NCBI RefSeq assembly: GCF_001975825.1
Contig: NZ_MTKN01000005.1
Coordinates: forward strand, 162,642 to 199,610
DNA from: [Flexibacter] sp. ATCC 35208
GTDB lineage: Bacteria > Bacteroidota > Bacteroidia > Chitinophagales > Chitinophagaceae
Direction of reading: 5' to 3'
Length of the DNA: 36,969 bases
Positions within the stretch are counted from its first letter, which is position 1, and each line of letters begins with the position of its first letter. Position numbers and translations under genes: made by a program. Below, in pieces: positions 7,228 through 15,472 of the stretch. The notes under the pieces are model-generated. The model did no database searches, was not told where the DNA came from, and worked only from the letters and a program-made list of their open reading frames with translations.

Positions 7228-7929
7228 TTAATACGCTGGTGGCGGTGCTACCATGGCTTTAAGAATAATAGACAGCTTGGCCGCCCACATACCCATTTCC
7301 TGCCCGGAATAATGTAACCCATCACTGGTTATTAAGCCCTTAGGGTCCTGCATTACATCGCGGGTATCAGGCGTAATATCCAGGTACTTCACTTTATGCT
7401 TCTTCGCAATCGCCTTATTCGCTTCGTTATACTGATCTATCTGCCCTGCTATGTCATCACGATCACGGCCTTCAGCATACGGGGTCACACCCCAGTCAGG
7501 AATGGAAATCACCACTACATGGCTGGCCTTTCCACCAGCATAACCAATAGCTCTTTCCAGCAGCTGTGTAAACCATGGCTTATAACTATCTACCGGAAAG
7601 CCCCTATACTGATCGTTCACCCCAATCAGGAGGGTGACGATGTCATACGTTTCGTTAATAGGGTTTGCATTCAGGGCATCGTTCAGTTCGATAGTGGTCC
7701 AGCCGGTTTTGGCCACTATTTTTGGGTCTGCTACTTCTATCCCACTGTTTTTCAGAATTTTAACGGTCTGAACAGGAAAACGGTCGTTTTCTCCTACTCC
7801 TTCGCCAATGGTATAACTATCGCCCAGGGCTAAGTAAGTAAATACGGTCGTATCATTTGGAGTCGTCATGGAATTTGCTTTAATCTGTAAGGTGAGGAAC
7901 AAAAAGCAAATTAAAAATAATTTGTACAT
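7228..7929 (-). CDS. Secreted SGNH/GDSL-family hydrolase (lysophospholipase/esterase-like)
   Basis: A 233-residue esterase or lipase-like enzyme with an N-terminal signal peptide (hydrophobic to about residue 18), so periplasmic or secreted. SGNH blocks are visible in order: block I ALGDSYTIGEGV with nucleophile S38; block II/III around GWTTIELNDAL and LLIGVNDQY, giving the GxND Asn; block V SDGLHYSGQEM with the catalytic Asp and His. Length is typical for single-domain TesA/lysophospholipase-like members. The substrate cannot be told from sequence; acyl or acetyl esters of lipids or glycans are possible. It is divergent from the isocitrate dehydrogenase gene and is followed by the GC-rich repeat and terminator. 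Confidence 0.88.
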   Translation of the reverse strand: MYKLFLICFLFLTLQIKANSMTTPNDTTVFTYLALGDSYTIGEGVGENDRFPVQTVKILKNSGIEVADPKIVAKTGWTTIELNDALNANPINETYDIVTLLIGVNDQYRGFPVDSYKPWFTQLLERAIGYAGGKASHVVVISIPDWGVTPYAEGRDRDDIAGQIDQYNEANKAIAKKHKVKYLDITPDTRDVMQDPKGLITSDGLHYSGQEMGMWAAKLSIILKAMVAPPPAY

Positions 7930-8006
7930 AGGAATAGTTTTTAAACTGTTAGGCAGGTTACATTGAAGAATCCCTGCTTTAACATTACGTTTCGGTCATT
8001 AATTAG

Positions 8007-8014
8007 TACCTTTG
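8007..8014 (+). promoter_or_regulatory. Promoter -7 box of the first isocitrate dehydrogenase gene
   Basis: TACCTTTG matches TAnnTTTG exactly. It overlaps an in-frame TTG at 8012, so that codon would lie inside the promoter. This supports the ATG at 8063 as the true start. No convincing -33 element was seen. Confidence 0.55.
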
Positions 8015-8062
8015 CGCTCGAATAATTTATCAAAATTACGAACACGTAAAGAAACTAGTTTT

Positions 8063-9328
8063 ATGCCGGCAGAAAAAATATCAATGACCAATGGCCAGTT
8101 ATCGGTACCTAACCATCCCATTATTCCTTTTATTGAAGGTGATGGTATCGGACCGGATATCTGGGCTGCCAGCGTGCGTGTATTTGACGCCGCTGTCGAA
8201 AAGGCCTATGGTGGAAAAAGAAAGATAGAATGGAAAGAGGTACTGGCAGGTGAAAAAGCCTTCCAGCAGACAGGTGAATGGCTGCCAAAAGCAACGCTGG
8301 ACGCCTTCAAAGAATATCTGGTTTCTATCAAAGGTCCGCTGTCTACCCCTGTTGGTGGTGGTATCCGTTCCCTGAACGTAGCCATGCGCCAGGAACTGGA
8401 CCTGTATGCCTGCGTACGCCCTGTACGTTGGTTCGACAAGGTGCCTTCTCCTGTTAAGCACCCTGAGAAAGTAGACATGGTCATTTTCCGCGAAAACACG
8501 GAAGATATCTATGCCGGTATCGAATATATGTATGGTACTCCGGAAGCAAAAAAACTGCTGAAGTTCCTGCAGGAAGAATTGGGTGTTAAAAAGATCCGTT
8601 TCCCTGAAACTTCTTCACTGGGTATCAAGCCTGTTTCTAAAGAAGGTACTGAGCGCCTGGTACGTGCAGCCCTCAGGTATGCACTGGAAAAGAAACTGCC
8701 TTCATTGACACTGGTTCACAAAGGTAATATCATGAAATTCACCGAAGGTGGTTTCAAAACCTGGGGCTATGAACTGGCTGTGCGCGAGTTCGGCGATCAG
8801 GTGTATACCTGGGAACAGTGGGAAGCTACCAAGAAAGAGAAAGGTGAAGAGGAAGCAAACAAAGAACTGGCTGTAGCTACTGCTCTTAAAAAACTGATCG
8901 TGAAGGATGTGATCGCTGACAACTTCCTGCAGCAGATACTGCTGGCTCCACAGGATTACTCAGTTGTAGCGACCCTGAACCTGAACGGTGACTATATTTC
9001 TGACGCCCTGGCTGCTGCTGTAGGTGGTATCGGTATCGCACCTGGTGCGAATATCAACTACCTGACAGGTCATGCGGTGTTCGAAGCTACACACGGTACT
9101 GCTCCGCGCTTTGCCAATACCAATTCTATGAACCCAAGCTCCGTGATCCTGAGTGGTGTAATGATGCTGGAATATATGGGTTGGACGGAGGCTGCAGACA
9201 TGATCGTTCATGGTCTGAGCACAGCGATTGCACGTAAGCGTGTAACGATCGACTTCTACAAGTTGATGGACGATGCAACCCTGGTAAAAACCAGTGAGTT
9301 TGCTGATGAAGTAATTAAGCACCTGTAA
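8063..9328 (+). CDS. icd: Isocitrate dehydrogenase, bacterial type I (E. coli Icd-like)
   Basis: TCA-cycle enzyme that oxidatively decarboxylates isocitrate to 2-oxoglutarate. The start at ATG 8063 gives 421 residues and the N-terminus [11 protein letters not shown], aligning with E. coli Icd. Conserved blocks: [31 protein letters not shown], including the serine equivalent to E. coli S113 that binds isocitrate and can be phosphorylated; [62 protein letters not shown]. There is an insertion of about 20 charged residues before DVIAD relative to E. coli. At the positions of the E. coli NADP determinants K344, Y345, V351, Y391 and R395 this protein has R, F, M, I and K. It lacks the Asp that marks NAD enzymes, but cofactor choice is not certain. 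Another IDH follows. Confidence 0.93.
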   Translation: MPAEKISMTNGQLSVPNHPIIPFIEGDGIGPDIWAASVRVFDAAVEKAYGGKRKIEWKEVLAGEKAFQQTGEWLPKATLDAFKEYLVSIKGPLSTPVGGGIRSLNVAMRQELDLYACVRPVRWFDKVPSPVKHPEKVDMVIFRENTEDIYAGIEYMYGTPEAKKLLKFLQEELGVKKIRFPETSSLGIKPVSKEGTERLVRAALRYALEKKLPSLTLVHKGNIMKFTEGGFKTWGYELAVREFGDQVYTWEQWEATKKEKGEEEANKELAVATALKKLIVKDVIADNFLQQILLAPQDYSVVATLNLNGDYISDALAAAVGGIGIAPGANINYLTGHAVFEATHGTAPRFANTNSMNPSSVILSGVMMLEYMGWTEAADMIVHGLSTAIARKRVTIDFYKLMDDATLVKTSEFADEVIKHL

Positions 9329-9352
9329 CAAAGGTCTGTTTATAAGTTTTTA

Positions 9353-9396
9353 AGGGGGCTGGTTAAAAAGCAATATGCTTTTTTAACCGGCCCTTG
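9353..9396 (+). terminator. Hairpin between the two isocitrate dehydrogenase genes
   Basis: GGGGCTGGTTAAAAAGCA pairs with TGCTTTTTTAACCGGCCC in a long stem with a very short loop. It lies about 25 bases after the first IDH stop, so the two genes probably have separate transcripts or partial read-through. Confidence 0.6.
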
Positions 9397-9438
9397 GTGA
9401 CTAGATCAGCCGGTGGCCCCGATTTAAAACCGAAAAAC

Positions 9439-9470
9439 TTGTAAATTTTGCCCCATTATTGTATATTTCG
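9439..9470 (+). promoter_or_regulatory. Candidate promoter of the second isocitrate dehydrogenase gene
   Basis: TTG (9439-9441) followed after 20 bases by TATATTTCG (9462-9470) resembles the Bacteroidota -33/-7 pair with one mismatch in the -7 box (TTTC for TTTG). It lies 37 bases before the start at 9507 and after a terminator-like hairpin, arguing for independent expression. Confidence 0.45.
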
Positions 9471-9506
9471 CGATTACTCGTAACTAATTAAAAATCAAAC
9501 CCGAAA

Positions 9507-10739
9507 ATGGCAGAAAAAATTAAAGTCGCAAATCCTGTCGTAGAACTGGACGGAGATGAGATGACCAGGATCATCTGGAAATTTATTAAAGACAAACTGA
9601 TACTTCCTTATCTTGACGTTGATATCCAATACTTCGACCTTGGCATGGAGCACCGTGATGCTACCAACGACCAGGTTACTATAGATGCCGCGAACGCGAT
9701 CAGAGCTGTTGGTGTAGGTATTAAATGTGCTACCATCACTCCTGACGAGGCGCGTGTTAAAGAGTTCAATCTGAAACAGATGTGGAAGTCACCAAACGGT
9801 ACTATCCGTAACATCCTGGATGGTACAGTTTTCCGTGAGCCAATCGTTACTTCTAATGTACCTCGCCTGGTTCCTAACTGGACCGCTCCTATCTGCATAG
9901 GCCGTCACGCTTTCGGTGACCAATACCGCGCTACTGACTTCGTAGTAAAAGGTAAAGGTAAACTGACTATCAAGTTTGAAGGTGAAAATGGTGAAGTGAT
10001 CGAGCATGAAGTATACAACTTCAAAGGCGATGGCGTAGCACTGGCTATGTACAACACCGACGAATCTATCAAAGGCTTTGCACGTGCTTGTTTCAACCAG
10101 GCGCTGATCAAAAAATGGCCTTTGTACCTGAGTACCAAGAACACCATCCTGAAGAAATATGATGGTCGTTTCAAAGATATCTTTGAAGACATCTATCAGG
10201 AAGAATTCAAAGCGAAATTCGATGCCGCTGGCCTGACTTATGAGCACCGCCTGATCGATGACATGGTGGCGAGCGCACTGAAATGGAATGGTAACTTTGT
10301 ATGGGCTTGTAAGAACTATGATGGCGATGTTCAGTCTGATACTGTTGCACAAGGTTTTGGTTCACTGGGTCTGATGACTTCTACCCTGGTTACACCAGAT
10401 GGTAAAGTAATGGAAGCAGAAGCTGCACATGGTACTGTAACCCGTCACTATCGCGATCATCAGGCTGGTAAGCCTACATCTACTAACCCGATTGCATCTA
10501 TCTTTGCATGGACAAGAGGCCTGGAATTCAGAGGTCGTCTTGATTCTAATCAGGCGCTGATTGATTTCTGTCATGCACTGGAGCAGGTTTGCGTAGAGGT
10601 TGTGGAGAGTGGAAAGATGACGAAAGATTTGGCTGTTTGTATTCACGGTAATAAAGTTGAACACGGAAAGCATTATCTTTACACTGAGGAATTCCTGACG
10701 GCATTGGATGATGCACTGAAGGTGAAACTCAGTAAATAA
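9507..10739 (+). CDS. NADP-dependent isocitrate dehydrogenase, type II (eukaryotic IDH1/2-like)
   Basis: A 410-residue homodimeric-type enzyme, oxidising isocitrate to 2-oxoglutarate with NADP. It is strikingly like animal cytosolic IDH1 over its whole length: [50 protein letters not shown], with the substrate-binding Ser/Asn region; [15 protein letters not shown], containing the arginine equivalent to human R132; [34 protein letters not shown], with catalytic Tyr/Asp; [14 protein letters not shown], holding the NADP-binding RH pair; [13 protein letters not shown]. All key residues appear intact. This family is only distantly related to the type I enzyme encoded next door. Terminators follow the stop codon. 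Confidence 0.95.
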   Translation: MAEKIKVANPVVELDGDEMTRIIWKFIKDKLILPYLDVDIQYFDLGMEHRDATNDQVTIDAANAIRAVGVGIKCATITPDEARVKEFNLKQMWKSPNGTIRNILDGTVFREPIVTSNVPRLVPNWTAPICIGRHAFGDQYRATDFVVKGKGKLTIKFEGENGEVIEHEVYNFKGDGVALAMYNTDESIKGFARACFNQALIKKWPLYLSTKNTILKKYDGRFKDIFEDIYQEEFKAKFDAAGLTYEHRLIDDMVASALKWNGNFVWACKNYDGDVQSDTVAQGFGSLGLMTSTLVTPDGKVMEAEAAHGTVTRHYRDHQAGKPTSTNPIASIFAWTRGLEFRGRLDSNQALIDFCHALEQVCVEVVESGKMTKDLAVCIHGNKVEHGKHYLYTEEFLTALDDALKVKLSK

Positions 10740-10772
10740 TTAGCCACACGTTTGCAATACTGATATGAGACG

Positions 10773-10911
10773 ACGTCCTTCCTTTTGGAGGGACGTTGTT
10801 ACTTTAGGGAAGTTGGATGCTAAATAGGCAAAAAAATGAGGCTTTTCCCTTCGGGAAAAGCCTCATTTTTTTGAGAACCAATCTGCCCCAGCGTTTGCTG
10901 GGGCAGATTGG
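10773..10911. terminator. Cluster of three stem-loops between convergent genes
   Basis: First: ACGTCC (10773-10778) with GGACGT (10791-10796). Second and strongest: AAAAAATGAGGCTTTTCCC with GGGAAAAGCCTCATTTTTT (10831-10872), a bidirectional terminator. Third: CCAATCTGCCCCAGC and its exact complement around a GTTT loop (10878-10911), a perfect 15-bp stem. They separate the second IDH gene from the convergent L,D-transpeptidase gene. Confidence 0.75.
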
Positions 10912-10950
10912 TAATGCGAAAGAAGGTTATAGATTATAACAACTATTGTT

Positions 10951-12609
10951 TTATAATGCCATTAGTTTTTTCATGATCTTGTCTTCGCCATAAATATCTT
11001 CGTAGAACATCATCTGGCCATCCCTGCCCTCGGCTGTGTAGTAACGTAAATAAATAGGAATGCCTTTTGACAAATCAATCTGCTTCTTCTGCCCTTTATC
11101 TAACCAGGCACGTACACTGTCACGCTTGAAACGTTTATCATCCTTAATTAAATACATCGCAAGACTATCCCATTGCTGTATACGTACACAACCATGACTC
11201 ATAGCCCGGTAGGCATTTCTGAATAAACCACGGTTATTAGTATCGTGCAGATATACAGCATATTTATTGAAGAAATTAAACTTCATAATCCCCAATGAGT
11301 TTTCCAGACCATCCATTTGCCTGAGTACATAAGGGAAATAATTTTTACTGAACTTCTTCCACGGTACACTATCCGGGTTCACGGCATTACCATCTCTATC
11401 TATTACTTCTAAGTTTTTCTTTGCTAAGTAATGCGGATCTTTCTGGATAGCAGGCAGCATTTCTTTGATAGAAATACTGAACGGTACACGCCAGTAAGGA
11501 TACATTACAAAGTTCGACAACCTTGAATTCAGGAGTGGTGTACGGGTACGGGGCGCACCTACGATCACACGGGAGTCGAGGATCACCTGATCACTATCCC
11601 ACACCATCATATGGTAACCCGGTATATTTACAAAGATGTAACGGTGCGGTAATGAATCCGGCCATTTGCGCCAGCGATCCAGGTTTACAGCAGCCTGTAT
11701 CATCCAGTCATGAAATGATTTATTCATAACCTGGACGGTTTTCTTACCTGCCAGTCCATCTTCAAATAAATTAAACTCATGTTGGAAAGCTTTCACCCCT
11801 TCTCTCAGTAAAGCAGTATCTGCACCATGTCCATTGGAAGTATCCACATGTCCTGTCTGTACCAACCGGTTCAACACCAGTTGTTTGAACGCCGGTGTAT
11901 CTACGTAGGCAGTAGGCAGTGAATCCCAATGTAAGGACTGATACTTTGCTTTGAAATTCAGCAAAGCGGCTTTCAAAGAATGATAACCTGCGTAAGCTGG
12001 TTCCAGCTGATGAAAGGTGCCGGAGATGTTGTTGTCTTTTAACGCAGTGGTGAGCAGCTGTACCAGTGTGGTATCTGTCATTACTGAATCAGGACGAAGC
12101 GTGATGCTGTCACGCGGAGCAATACCATAACGGAGATGGGTAGCCATTTTCATAAATGCATCCGTCATCATGACGTCTACTTCCGCGAGCAACGCGGCGT
12201 CCCTGTCTGAACCGGTGGCAGCATGGAGTTGCTGCATAGCAGAATCCAGTGCACTACGGTGATAGATACCTGCAGGTAAACCGACTTCGTCAGCGTGGTC
12301 GATGAAATACAACATTGAATCTGCAGCCGGCAGCAATTGTCCGTCTACAGACCATTTGGCCTGATTGGCTGCGAGCTCATAAAAGTACTGTAACGCAGGT
12401 ACGCTGTGTACCGGTACTTTATCCTCAAGGGCTTTGTTATCAGCCGTGTAGCTGAGTCGCTCACCTATTTGTTCCTGAATCACCTCACCCAGTTGTTTTA
12501 CGTCCCTCACTATTTCTCTTTTCCGGAGTTCCCGTTTCTGATGACAGGAGAACAATGCAAACGATGCTACAAGACATAGCACGATGTCCCTTACAAACTT
12601 ATACTTCAT
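10951..12609 (-). CDS. L,D-transpeptidase lipoprotein (YcbB/LdtD-like)
   Basis: A 552-residue envelope enzyme that forms L,D cross-links in peptidoglycan or attaches proteins to it. The N-terminus is a lipoprotein signal (lipobox around LFSCHQ), so it is anchored in a membrane facing the periplasm. Residues about 55-245 resemble the scaffold domain of YcbB-type enzymes (VPALQYFYELAANQAKW, YGIAPRD). Residues 255-310 are a peptidoglycan-binding domain (LLREGVKAFQHEFNLFEDGLAGKKTV). Residues 320-500 are the YkuD catalytic domain with HGCVR (H472, C474 nucleophile). The length matches the YcbB class rather than small YkuD enzymes. The leader before the start is long and holds two -7-like boxes and a 22-codon frame. 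Confidence 0.9.
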   Translation of the reverse strand: MKYKFVRDIVLCLVASFALFSCHQKRELRKREIVRDVKQLGEVIQEQIGERLSYTADNKALEDKVPVHSVPALQYFYELAANQAKWSVDGQLLPAADSMLYFIDHADEVGLPAGIYHRSALDSAMQQLHAATGSDRDAALLAEVDVMMTDAFMKMATHLRYGIAPRDSITLRPDSVMTDTTLVQLLTTALKDNNISGTFHQLEPAYAGYHSLKAALLNFKAKYQSLHWDSLPTAYVDTPAFKQLVLNRLVQTGHVDTSNGHGADTALLREGVKAFQHEFNLFEDGLAGKKTVQVMNKSFHDWMIQAAVNLDRWRKWPDSLPHRYIFVNIPGYHMMVWDSDQVILDSRVIVGAPRTRTPLLNSRLSNFVMYPYWRVPFSISIKEMLPAIQKDPHYLAKKNLEVIDRDGNAVNPDSVPWKKFSKNYFPYVLRQMDGLENSLGIMKFNFFNKYAVYLHDTNNRGLFRNAYRAMSHGCVRIQQWDSLAMYLIKDDKRFKRDSVRAWLDKGQKKQIDLSKGIPIYLRYYTAEGRDGQMMFYEDIYGEDKIMKKLMAL

Positions 12610-12689
12610 TGGCGTTTGAAACGATTAATTAAAGGTACGTATTTGAAAATATTTTCATAGAAGATATTGCCGGGGTCGTAATAATACTA

Positions 12690-12697
12690 CAAAATTA
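12690..12697 (-). promoter_or_regulatory. Proximal -7-like box upstream of the L,D-transpeptidase gene
   Basis: TAATTTTG on the minus strand (12697-12690) matches TAnnTTTG exactly, about 80 bases before the gene start. No clear -33 element. It would produce the shorter of two possible transcripts. Confidence 0.4.
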
Positions 12698-12736
12698 ATG
12701 CTAACATATTTCAGGGTTAATTTAAAAAATGCTGAT

Positions 12737-12805
12737 TTATTTACAACAGTTCTTCTTCACGAACAAAGACTGTATGAATTTCAATATTGATACGACTATT
12801 TTCAT
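12737..12805 (-). CDS. Possible 22-residue small protein or leader peptide
   Basis: A short frame (MKIVVSILKFIQ..., ending KKNCCK) lies in the leader of the L,D-transpeptidase gene, about 45 bases downstream of an exact TAnnTTTG box (12858-12851). It is hydrophobic and amphipathic in its first half with a basic, double-Cys tail. A purine-rich AGAAAGG abuts the ATG. I do not recognise a family. It may be a tiny membrane-associated protein, a regulatory leader peptide or chance. Apart from this frame, its promoter and the hairpins described separately, I see no gene in 12610-13080. Confidence 0.3.
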   Translation of the reverse strand: MKIVVSILKFIQSLFVKKNCCK

Positions 12806-12850
12806 CCTTTCTTCTTTTTTGCACTCAAAAAATGAATTCGAACTTCGTTG

Positions 12851-12858
12851 CAAAGGTA
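12851..12858 (-). promoter_or_regulatory. Distal -7-like box, minus strand
   Basis: TACCTTTG (12858-12851, minus strand) is an exact TAnnTTTG match followed by GCAACG. It lies right after the terminator of the upstream 71-residue gene, as expected for the promoter of the next transcript (22-codon frame and/or L,D-transpeptidase). Confidence 0.5.
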
Positions 12859-12865
12859 TTACTTT

Positions 12866-12911
12866 AAAATAAAATCCTTGTTTGATATTGGACTAAAAAT
12901 CAAACAAGGAT
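12866..12911 (-). terminator. Terminator of the 71-residue protein gene
   Basis: ATCCTTGTTTGAT (minus strand, 12911-12899) pairs perfectly over 13 bp with ATCAAACAAGGAT (12886-12874) and is followed by TTTATTTT. A second inverted repeat, AACCTTGT-N7-ACAAGGTT (12936-12958), precedes it; the shared CCTTGT core makes the two hairpins look related. Confidence 0.65.
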
Positions 12912-13080
12912 CTAAAAGCAAATAGTGTAGCGACAAACCTTGTACAAATGACAAGGTTATCACATTACTGCTTTTAAAAAAAGTCAATAACAAGTTTACG
13001 CGGAAATCAAGGATCAATTATTTCACTGGAGATGGTATGGGGCAAAAGGGTCAGGATTCATCTTCTAATGGTGGCAATAC

Positions 13081-13296
13081 CTATTTCTCTTCGTGGTTCT
13101 CTTCGATCTGATCGGCGATAGCTAATAACAGAGACATACTGGCTACTTTAGTAGCTTCTGCACGTACATGGCCATCGAGATCGTGTTCAAAATATACATC
13201 ACTACCATTCAGATTCACCTTAAAGCGTGGAGAATGACCATTAATGGGCTGAACGGAATATCTGTTTCTGTTGTAAACTACGGTAAATGCCTTCAT
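13081..13296 (-). CDS. Small conserved-looking protein of unknown function
   Basis: A 71-residue soluble protein beginning MKAFTVVYNRNRYSVQPI and ending in an acidic helix (IADQIEENHEEK). Its layout is a short beta-rich N-terminal half (FTVVYNRNRYSVQPI, FKVNLNGSDVYFEHD) and an Ala/Leu helix. No signal peptide or membrane segment and no family name that I can support. It is likely real: it has a terminator downstream and a dyad-symmetric element 23 bases upstream. It sits between the porin and L,D-transpeptidase genes on the same strand, but with terminators on both sides, so it is probably transcribed alone. Confidence 0.7.
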   Translation of the reverse strand: MKAFTVVYNRNRYSVQPINGHSPRFKVNLNGSDVYFEHDLDGHVRAEATKVASMSLLLAIADQIEENHEEK

Positions 13297-13319
13297 AATC
13301 TCTTCATTTTACTATTAAG

Positions 13320-13334
13320 GTAAACAAAGTTTAC
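13320..13334. promoter_or_regulatory. Dyad element GTAAAC-AAA-GTTTAC
   Basis: A perfect 6-bp inverted repeat with a 3-base centre lies 24-38 bases upstream of the 71-residue protein gene. The position fits an operator or promoter-overlapping site; the binding protein is unknown. Confidence 0.35.
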
Positions 13335-13355
13335 GCCAGATGATCACAGTCATAC

Positions 13356-13395
13356 AAAAAAAAAGGGCCTAAACACGCTAAAACGGTTTAGGCCC
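13356..13395 (-). terminator. Terminator of the porin-like gene
   Basis: On the minus strand GGGCCTAAACC (13395-13385) pairs with GTTTAGGCCC (13374-13365), followed by a run of nine T. It lies about 50 bases after the porin stop. Confidence 0.8.
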
Positions 13396-13443
13396 TTATC
13401 CTAGTAATATATTAATTATCAATTTATTACATTACTACTAATT

Positions 13444-15411
13444 TTAGTTAACGAACCACCAACGTAATCCCAGTCTGAATTGGAAGTTATTGTAAGGATA
13501 ATGCGGCCCGGCGAAATTATTTGTTGCAAAAAACGTATTCAGGTTCTCTGTTCTGACAAATGCATTGAATGATTTAATCCGGAAATGCAGGAAAGCAGCC
13601 AGGTCCGGTGCATGATATTGAACTTTTTGGGTAGTCTGATACACAAATTGACCGACTACCGGAGAATAATCGTCTGCATAGTAAGATGTCATGTATTTCG
13701 CTTCCACCCCTACCATCAGGTTCAGGTTGTTAAACAGCCGGTTTTCGTATGCAATACGGTGACGGGTCCAAAATGTTGGAATATTCACCGGTGCCGTACC
13801 ATGCACCTGCTGGAAGGTGAAATCTGCATACCAGTTCCAGTGTTTCCAGGTGAACTTTTTGCTGAACATGATTTCCAGCATATTGAATATCGCCTCTGCC
13901 TGTGCACTCGTATAGTAATTACTCATATAGGTGTAGTTGCCTATGATGTAGTAATTCACGGTCAGGTTATACTTCAGCTTCGGATTGTCTGCAGTGAACT
14001 GTATTTTGGAAATATTCTCCTTTGCCAGCGAATTGTTATACCAGCTATCGTAATTACTTGCAAAGTACTTGTACACATACGACGGTTCCCTGTTCACATT
14101 CGAAAACGCTACTCTTACATTTCCTAAGGTAGGATTCAGGTACCTGCTCAGCATACCACTCACACTATAATCCCCGCTGTTCTGACCCGCCATATACAAT
14201 TCACCTATGGCCTGGAAGTCCCATTTCTGGTTCCGGGTCTTATTGCGGTATTCCCCGTGCAGGGCCAGGTTGCTAAACTTGATATCCGCATCCAGGAAGG
14301 TACCAGTGGTATTTTCAATCCTCGCTCCTGCTGTGATAAAGTGTGCCTGGTTACCCCTGATAGGGAACTGCACCAGCGAAATGTCGTTGGAGATCGTTTT
14401 AAAATTGTGCTGTGCCTTGATGGTATCGCCGGAATATGCCCAGTTATAATGCTTGGTATAATAGAACGTATCCGGTGTTGGATCCAGGTATGCTATCTGG
14501 TCTGTATTCAGTTTGAATGTGTATTGCACCCTGAATACCGGATCGAATTTATATACATCCGTCGTATCGTTCACATGGATCGTATCCCCTTTTCCCCAGT
14601 CGTAGGACTGCATGAAGAGGAAGCCTGCCTGGTCGATCGAACTCTTTACCGGGATGGTGGAGTTAAAAAGACTGCTGGTAGTGCTGGCATCGTTACCCAG
14701 GTTTACGTCGATGGTTTTACGCTGGCTATAGCGGGGATTATCCAGGTCGTCATCGTTCCGGATACCACCGTTCTCACCATTCGCATATTTGTTGTAGAAG
14801 TAGCTGAGGGTGGCATTGTACCGCTTATCCTTAGAGTTATATCGTCCGGTGAGGCGGTAAATGTTATGATTCGTGGTCTGAGCGCGGAAGAAGCCAGGGG
14901 CATAGACCTTCTGGTACTCAAATCCGAAATTGAACTTGTCGGTCCGGTTCTGGGTATGCAGTACGCCCAGCTGTTGTTCCTGCTGACTACCAATCATATA
15001 ATTCAGTTCCGTATACGGACGGTTCGAATAGTAGATCCTGGCGTTATCGTGATTGAACCCGTAGGCATCAAAGCTATGAAAACCTGCGTCGAAACCTGCC
15101 GTCATACGGGGAGTGAAGGCTACCGGGCGTGCCGGAGAGCCATTGTTACCCAGGTAGATGTAGTTCGCGGGCACTCTCAGAAAAGGGCCATTGAAATCGG
15201 AAATCGAGGAGTCTATTTTATAATCAGTAGGTTCTCCCAATCTCCGGTAAGTGATGGTCAGTGTGTCCGGTACCTGATGAGTAGAGCCGGAATCCTTTGT
15301 CGTCTTGGAGGAACTACCACCGCTGCCCAGGTTACTGAAACGGCTGGAGGACTGCGCCTTTACCTGCGACATTATGACCAACAATAAAAACGTAATAATT
15401 AATGACCGCAT
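13444..15411 (-). CDS. Putative outer-membrane porin (Porin_10-like beta-barrel)
   Basis: A 655-residue outer-membrane protein. The signal peptide is MRSLIITFLLLVIMSQVKAQ, followed by a low-complexity Ser/Gly linker (residues 21-47). The rest alternates polar and aromatic residues in amphipathic strands rich in Tyr, Phe and Asn (FNFGFEYQKVYAPGFF, YNATLSYFYNKYANG), and the chain ends FRLGLRWWFVN, an aromatic C-terminus typical of Bacteroidota barrels. It fits the 'putative porin' family common in this phylum. Substrate unknown; no TonB box or plug is visible. The purine nucleoside phosphorylase gene lies 61 bases upstream on the same strand, so co-transcription is possible, perhaps meaning nucleoside passage, though this is speculative. 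Confidence 0.8.
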   Translation of the reverse strand: MRSLIITFLLLVIMSQVKAQSSSRFSNLGSGGSSSKTTKDSGSTHQVPDTLTITYRRLGEPTDYKIDSSISDFNGPFLRVPANYIYLGNNGSPARPVAFTPRMTAGFDAGFHSFDAYGFNHDNARIYYSNRPYTELNYMIGSQQEQQLGVLHTQNRTDKFNFGFEYQKVYAPGFFRAQTTNHNIYRLTGRYNSKDKRYNATLSYFYNKYANGENGGIRNDDDLDNPRYSQRKTIDVNLGNDASTTSSLFNSTIPVKSSIDQAGFLFMQSYDWGKGDTIHVNDTTDVYKFDPVFRVQYTFKLNTDQIAYLDPTPDTFYYTKHYNWAYSGDTIKAQHNFKTISNDISLVQFPIRGNQAHFITAGARIENTTGTFLDADIKFSNLALHGEYRNKTRNQKWDFQAIGELYMAGQNSGDYSVSGMLSRYLNPTLGNVRVAFSNVNREPSYVYKYFASNYDSWYNNSLAKENISKIQFTADNPKLKYNLTVNYYIIGNYTYMSNYYTSAQAEAIFNMLEIMFSKKFTWKHWNWYADFTFQQVHGTAPVNIPTFWTRHRIAYENRLFNNLNLMVGVEAKYMTSYYADDYSPVVGQFVYQTTQKVQYHAPDLAAFLHFRIKSFNAFVRTENLNTFFATNNFAGPHYPYNNFQFRLGLRWWFVN

Positions 15412-15472
15412 TCTATGTTTTGTTTCCTGCTTCTTTTTGTGCTAGCTGAAAGTGTGCAATTTATGTAAAACC

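Noticed and set aside
8012..8062. TTG-initiated 17-residue N-terminal extension of the first IDH
   Set aside because: The TTG falls inside an exact promoter -7 box, and the family alignment begins at the ATG at 8063.
9789..10352. 187-codon minus-strand frame
   Set aside because: Antisense shadow of the well-conserved type II isocitrate dehydrogenase gene.
14257..15387. 376-codon open frame on the plus strand
   Set aside because: It lies entirely antisense to the porin-like gene, whose signal peptide, barrel pattern and terminator are convincing; the antisense translation has no recognisable domain.
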